Part shown: piece after piece, positions 61,501 to 64,000 of the stretch
Numbering within the stretch: position 1 is the first letter of the stretch
How the letters are laid out: every line of letters starts with the position of its first letter
NCBI GenBank assembly: GCA_020634515.1
Contig: JACKBL010000001.1
Coordinates: 248,001 to 312,000 of the forward strand
Direction of reading: 5' to 3'
Length of the DNA: 64,000 nt
DNA from: Ardenticatenales bacterium
GTDB taxonomy: Bacteria > Chloroflexota > Anaerolineae > Promineifilales > Promineifilaceae
The notes under the pieces: model-generated
What the model saw: only the letters and a program-made list of their open reading frames with translations
The model's database searches: none
Told to the model about the DNA's origin: nothing
Program-made: the position numbers and the translations under genes

Positions 61501-64000
61501 CAACCCGGAAGCGCCTGCTGGCTATGACCAACTGCTGCAAGCCGTCATGGGGCAATCCGCGACATACGGCGGCATTCTGCACCTGTGGAGCGTCACCGCG
61601 CCTGCCACGGGCAGCGACGAACCTGGTCACGCCATAATGTTACAGCAGCGTGGCTTTTATAGCCTGATTTATCTGGCGCAGGCGCTGGGGCGGTTAGAAA
61701 ACGAGACCCCGTTGACCATCCACGTCCTGTCCAACAACATGCAAGCCGTGGCTAACGACGCGATCCTGGAACCCGCCAAAGCGACTTTGCTGGGACCCTG
61801 CCAGGTCATCACCCAGGAATATGCCCCCCTCACCTGTCAGAGCATTGATATAACGTTGCCTGCCGCTGGAAGCTGGCAAGAATCTCGCCTGCTGGATCAA
61901 TTGCTGGCGGAATTCCATGCTACCCCCACCCAACCAGACAATGGTCAGCCCCACATGATCGCCTTGCGTGGCGCGGACCGGTGGGTGCGCGTGTATGAAC
62001 CCGCCCCACTGCCCGACTCCCCTACCCCAGACCAGCTACCCCTGCGCGATGGGGGCGTGTATCTGATTACGGGCGGACTGGGTGGCCTGGGATTAGAACT
62101 GACGCACTTCATCGCCCGCACCGTAGCCGCCAATCTGGTACTGCTCGGCCGCACGCCCCTGCCGGAACGCGAAACGTGGCCCGGTTGGTTAGCCAGCAGC
62201 GACCCGGCTCTGGCCGGAATGCGGCGCAAAATCAGCCAGATTCAAGCCCTGGAAGCGCAGGGCGCAAACGTGTTGGTGCTGGCTGCTGATGTCAGCGACC
62301 GCGCGCAAATGCAGCAGGCGATGCACACCATTCGCGCCCGCTTTGGCCGGTTGGATGGCGTCGTTCATGCCGCCGGCGTGCCGGGGGCGGGCATTGTGCA
62401 GTTGAAGACGACCGCCGCTGCTGCCGCTGTATTGGCTCCTAAATTGTACGGAACGTTGATCTTGCAGGAACTGCTGGCCGATCAATCGCTTGATTTCTTC
62501 TTGCTTTTTTCTTCCATTACGGCCATTACGGGCGGCTTTGGGCAGGTGGACTACTGCGCCGCCAATGCCTTTCTGGATGCTTTCGCCCAGGCGAACAGTG
62601 CCCTGCGCGGACAGCGCACCCTGTCTATCAATTGGGACGCCTGGCAGCAGGTGGGTATGGCTGCCAGCCCAGAACGACAGCCGTTGTCAGGCGGTAAGCT
62701 GAATGAAGATGAACTGCCGACCAATCACCCGCTGTTGGCTCGTTACCAGCCGGCGGATGAAGATGGGGCTACATTTACCACCCGCTTTACGCCGGCGCGG
62801 CATTGGGTATTGGGTGAACACCGAGTTGCCGGCATTCCCACCATCCCCGGCGCCACCTATCCCGAAGTGGCCTATGCCGCCTTCCGCCACCACACCGGTC
62901 ACACTGCCGCCGAAATTGACGACCTGACCTTCCTGATGCCGTTTATGGTGGGCGCGGACGCCGGCAGAGAATTAGTCGTTACCCTGGAACCCGTGTCGGG
63001 AGATGAGCAAACATATACGCTGCGGGCAGCCAGCCAGATCAACGGCAGCGGAGGACCCCGCTGGCAAGATCACGTCACCGGGCGCGTACGCCCATTGACC
63101 GCTGCCGGCGCGCCGCGTCTGGACGTGCCGGCCATCATTGCCCGCTGCCGGCCGGTTGATCTGGCAGACATCTCCGACCGCGCCGCGGCCATGGCTGATT
63201 TTGTGGACGTAGGGCCTCGTTGGGAATGTGTGCAGGCTGTTTATGCCGGCAATCAAGAAGGTCTGGCTCATCTCCGTCTGGCCGAACCTTTCCTGACCGA
63301 CCTGGAACAGATCGCCCTGCATCCGGCTTTGATGGACATTGCCACCAGCTTCGCCATCCAATCCATCGGCGAAGGCAATTACCTGCCGCTTTCTTATCAA
63401 AACGTGCGCGTCTACGCCCCGTTTACCCCCGATCTGTACTGCCTGGTGCGGCTGCCACAAAACGTGGGCGGCAGTAAGGAGACAGTGGTTATTGACGTCG
63501 TGATTGCCAATGCCGAGGGGGCGACGTTGGTGGAAATTAACGGTTTCGCCGTCAAGCGCGTGGCCGCCGAGGCCCTCAATCGCCTGGTCGAGAGTGCCGC
63601 CGCCGAAGCGACCGCCGTTGCCGACCCGCCCCCGTCGTTCCCGGCGGCCATGCGTGACCTCAGTCAGGCGATTTTGCCGGCGGAAGGCGTCGAAGCCTTC
63701 CAACGATTGTTAGCTTTTGCCTGGCTGCCCCAGGTCATCGTCAGCACCCGTGACCTGGCGGCGACCATTGCCGCAGTGAATGCCTTTGACCCGCAAAGTT
63801 TTATGGCCCGCATGGATGCCGCGCCGCGTCCCGGTCGCGCGCACAAGTACCCCCGCCCCGACTTGAGCGTGCCTTACGTGGCCCCGCGCAACGCCGCCGA
63901 AGAGCAAATCGCCATCCTGTGGCAGGATGTGCTGGGATTAGATCAGGTTGGCGTTCACGACAATTTCTTTGAATTGGGTGGCGATTCGTTGCTGGGGACG
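58580..64000 (+). CDS. Type I PKS module: KS-AT-KR-DH-ACP, cut by the window end (partial)
   Basis: 1807 codons are visible and the frame is still open at the last base. The start is GTG at 58580, one base after the previous stop, with GAAAGGAG at 58564-58571. KS with ACSTS (Cys near 181), EAHGTATPLGDP and KSNLGHLDAAAG. AT with GHSIGEY near 626 and HAFH near 724 (malonyl-type). KR with TGGLGGLGLEL near 1164 and GQVDYCAANAF. DH with HRVAGIPTIP (His 1414) and HPALMD. The ACP reaches GGDSLLG near 1800. The architecture is the same as in the preceding module, so the two probably arose by duplication. Further modules or a release domain must lie outside the window. Confidence 0.94.
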   Translation, partial: MDKQFISPNDVAIIGMAGRYPQAPDLAAFWQKLVNAEEFTTFYTEEQLREMGVDEELIRNPEYVKAGGYVETVEMFDAAFFGYNPREASFMDPQHRHFLETAWEALEDAGYDPTRVDFPVGVFGGAAMDTYVLLNIASNPRLMTPVNQLQIQIGNDNSYLTTRVSYKLNLKGPSHTVQSACSTSLVAAHVACQSLLNGECDMALAGGAAVHATDRSGYWHFEGGMASPDGHCRTFDAQGGGPIFNTGVGVIVLKRLEDALEDRDHIYAIIKGSAINNDGALKVSYAAPSVGGQSEVIVEALANAGIHPETISYVEAHGTATPLGDPIEMTALTRAYRQKTDKAQFCGIGSVKSNLGHLDAAAGVTSLFKAILALQHKQIPASLHFHSPNPQIDFDHSPFRVITELTDWPAGPTPRRAGVSSFGIGGTNAHVILQESPQPQPGSDSRPTQLLLLSAKTASALDRLSHNLANHLRQHPALNLADVAYTLQVGRQPFNHRRLVLAADADAAIAALEGDDPQKARTAVHQGITRPVAFMFSGQGAQYPHMAQELYDTEPIFRAVVDECCDLLQPHLGQDLRRVLLASPADTEAAAQLQQTWLTQPALFVTEYALARLWQAWGVEPDALIGHSIGEYVAACLAGVFSLPDALALVAKRGQLMQSLPAGAMLTLPLSETAAQPWLNGQLSVAAVNESSRCVVSGPEEAISDLERRLAAQGIEGRRLHTSHAFHSAMMDPILAEFRAAVSRTSRHAPEIPFISNVSGGWIGAEQATSPDYWVTHLRQAVRFADGVAELLRDPNRICLEVGPGRTLSTLVNRHEARRDSHIVLASLRHPQDNGSNLAFLLLTLGQLWLAGVNVDWDGFYSDEVRNRVSLPTYPFERQRYWIEPGKQAAVAEATPKNQKQPLSDWFYIPSWKRSMPLAPVSKMPIAPTTWLLFKDDDTLGDRLAQRLRQQGHTVITVAAGNSFTTHDAHTFTINPEAPAGYDQLLQAVMGQSATYGGILHLWSVTAPATGSDEPGHAIMLQQRGFYSLIYLAQALGRLENETPLTIHVLSNNMQAVANDAILEPAKATLLGPCQVITQEYAPLTCQSIDITLPAAGSWQESRLLDQLLAEFHATPTQPDNGQPHMIALRGADRWVRVYEPAPLPDSPTPDQLPLRDGGVYLITGGLGGLGLELTHFIARTVAANLVLLGRTPLPERETWPGWLASSDPALAGMRRKISQIQALEAQGANVLVLAADVSDRAQMQQAMHTIRARFGRLDGVVHAAGVPGAGIVQLKTTAAAAAVLAPKLYGTLILQELLADQSLDFFLLFSSITAITGGFGQVDYCAANAFLDAFAQANSALRGQRTLSINWDAWQQVGMAASPERQPLSGGKLNEDELPTNHPLLARYQPADEDGATFTTRFTPARHWVLGEHRVAGIPTIPGATYPEVAYAAFRHHTGHTAAEIDDLTFLMPFMVGADAGRELVVTLEPVSGDEQTYTLRAASQINGSGGPRWQDHVTGRVRPLTAAGAPRLDVPAIIARCRPVDLADISDRAAAMADFVDVGPRWECVQAVYAGNQEGLAHLRLAEPFLTDLEQIALHPALMDIATSFAIQSIGEGNYLPLSYQNVRVYAPFTPDLYCLVRLPQNVGGSKETVVIDVVIANAEGATLVEINGFAVKRVAAEALNRLVESAAAEATAVADPPPSFPAAMRDLSQAILPAEGVEAFQRLLAFAWLPQVIVSTRDLAATIAAVNAFDPQSFMARMDAAPRPGRAHKYPRPDLSVPYVAPRNAAEEQIAILWQDVLGLDQVGVHDNFFELGGDSLLGT

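Larger units (their letters stand above)
2783..63251. repeat. Highly iterated palindrome TGCCGGCA, more than 70 copies over the window
   Basis: I counted 74 copies of TGCCGGCA by eye, first at 2783 and last at 63244. They lie in genes of both directions and in intergenic DNA, about one per kb, with the same density in the biosynthetic cluster. Chance at this base composition would give about two. Gaps longer than 3 kb are 28.0-32.1 kb and 36.8-40.3 kb, the latter being the toxin-antitoxin and repeat region. Many copies are flanked by G/T-rich sequence on the left and C/A-rich sequence on the right. Confidence 0.9.

Noticed and set aside
1..64000. tRNA, rRNA and origin of replication
   Set aside because: I looked in all larger gaps and saw no cloverleaf with a GTTCRA-type arm, no rRNA sequence and no cluster of DnaA boxes.

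Overview
The window looks like a chromosomal segment of a GC-rich (about 60 %) member of the Chloroflexota, most likely from the Anaerolineae/Ardenticatenia/Caldilineae side. This is inferred from gene content: a ba3-type oxidase, twin-arginine DUF1501/DUF1800 pairs, tandem-vWA membrane proteins, membrane glycosyltransferases with an extra C-terminal domain, Thr/Pro-rich tails, and exported proteins ending in a Y-L-P-F-x-x-R type tail. No rRNA, tRNA or CRISPR array was seen.

Layout. 0-3.2 kb: end of a SCO1-like copper chaperone, then a ba3-type cytochrome c oxidase (small subunit IIa, CuA subunit II, subunit I) and a cytochrome c lipoprotein, closed by a terminator. 3.5-7.2 kb: two half-transporters forming an asymmetric ABC exporter. 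7.5-18.3 kb: UbiB-like kinase, LspA, a histidine-kinase-like protein that has lost its H-box, a tandem-vWA protein and a ClC antiporter. 18.6-23.7 kb: glycosyltransferase plus a DUF1800/DUF1501 Tat pair. 24-37 kb: a SPOUT methyltransferase, Rpn-type nuclease, membrane glycosyltransferase-like protein, MutL, EEP hydrolase, CDP-alcohol transferase-like protein, a secreted propeller/heme/discoidin protein, a hydrolase and a subtilase. 37-40.8 kb: a repeat-rich stretch with a HigBA toxin-antitoxin pair, a lipoprotein gene broken by a stop codon, prfA and a MaoC hydratase. 40.8-44.4 kb: a class A penicillin-binding protein.

44.8 kb to the end: a hybrid lipopeptide/polyketide assembly line, cut by the window end. 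It comprises FAAL-ACP-C, an Fe(II)/2-oxoglutarate dioxygenase, a C*-A-PCP module whose C domain has lost its catalytic His motif, and two PKS modules with the unusual order KS-AT-KR-DH-ACP. The likely logic is a fatty acid activated by the FAAL, joined to one (possibly hydroxylated) Glu-like amino acid, then extended by two malonyl units.

Two genome-scale signals cut across the genes. First, the palindrome TGCCGGCA occurs more than 70 times, against about two expected for this composition. At most of these sites the strand composition flips: G/T-rich on the 5' side, C/A-rich on the 3' side, whichever strand is coding and also in intergenic DNA. Second, the intergenic spaces hold at least four families of dispersed hairpin repeats, each in two copies. 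In one family an internal 16-bp unit has expanded from one to five copies. I know of no description of these elements and regard the palindrome with its skew flip as the most interesting feature.
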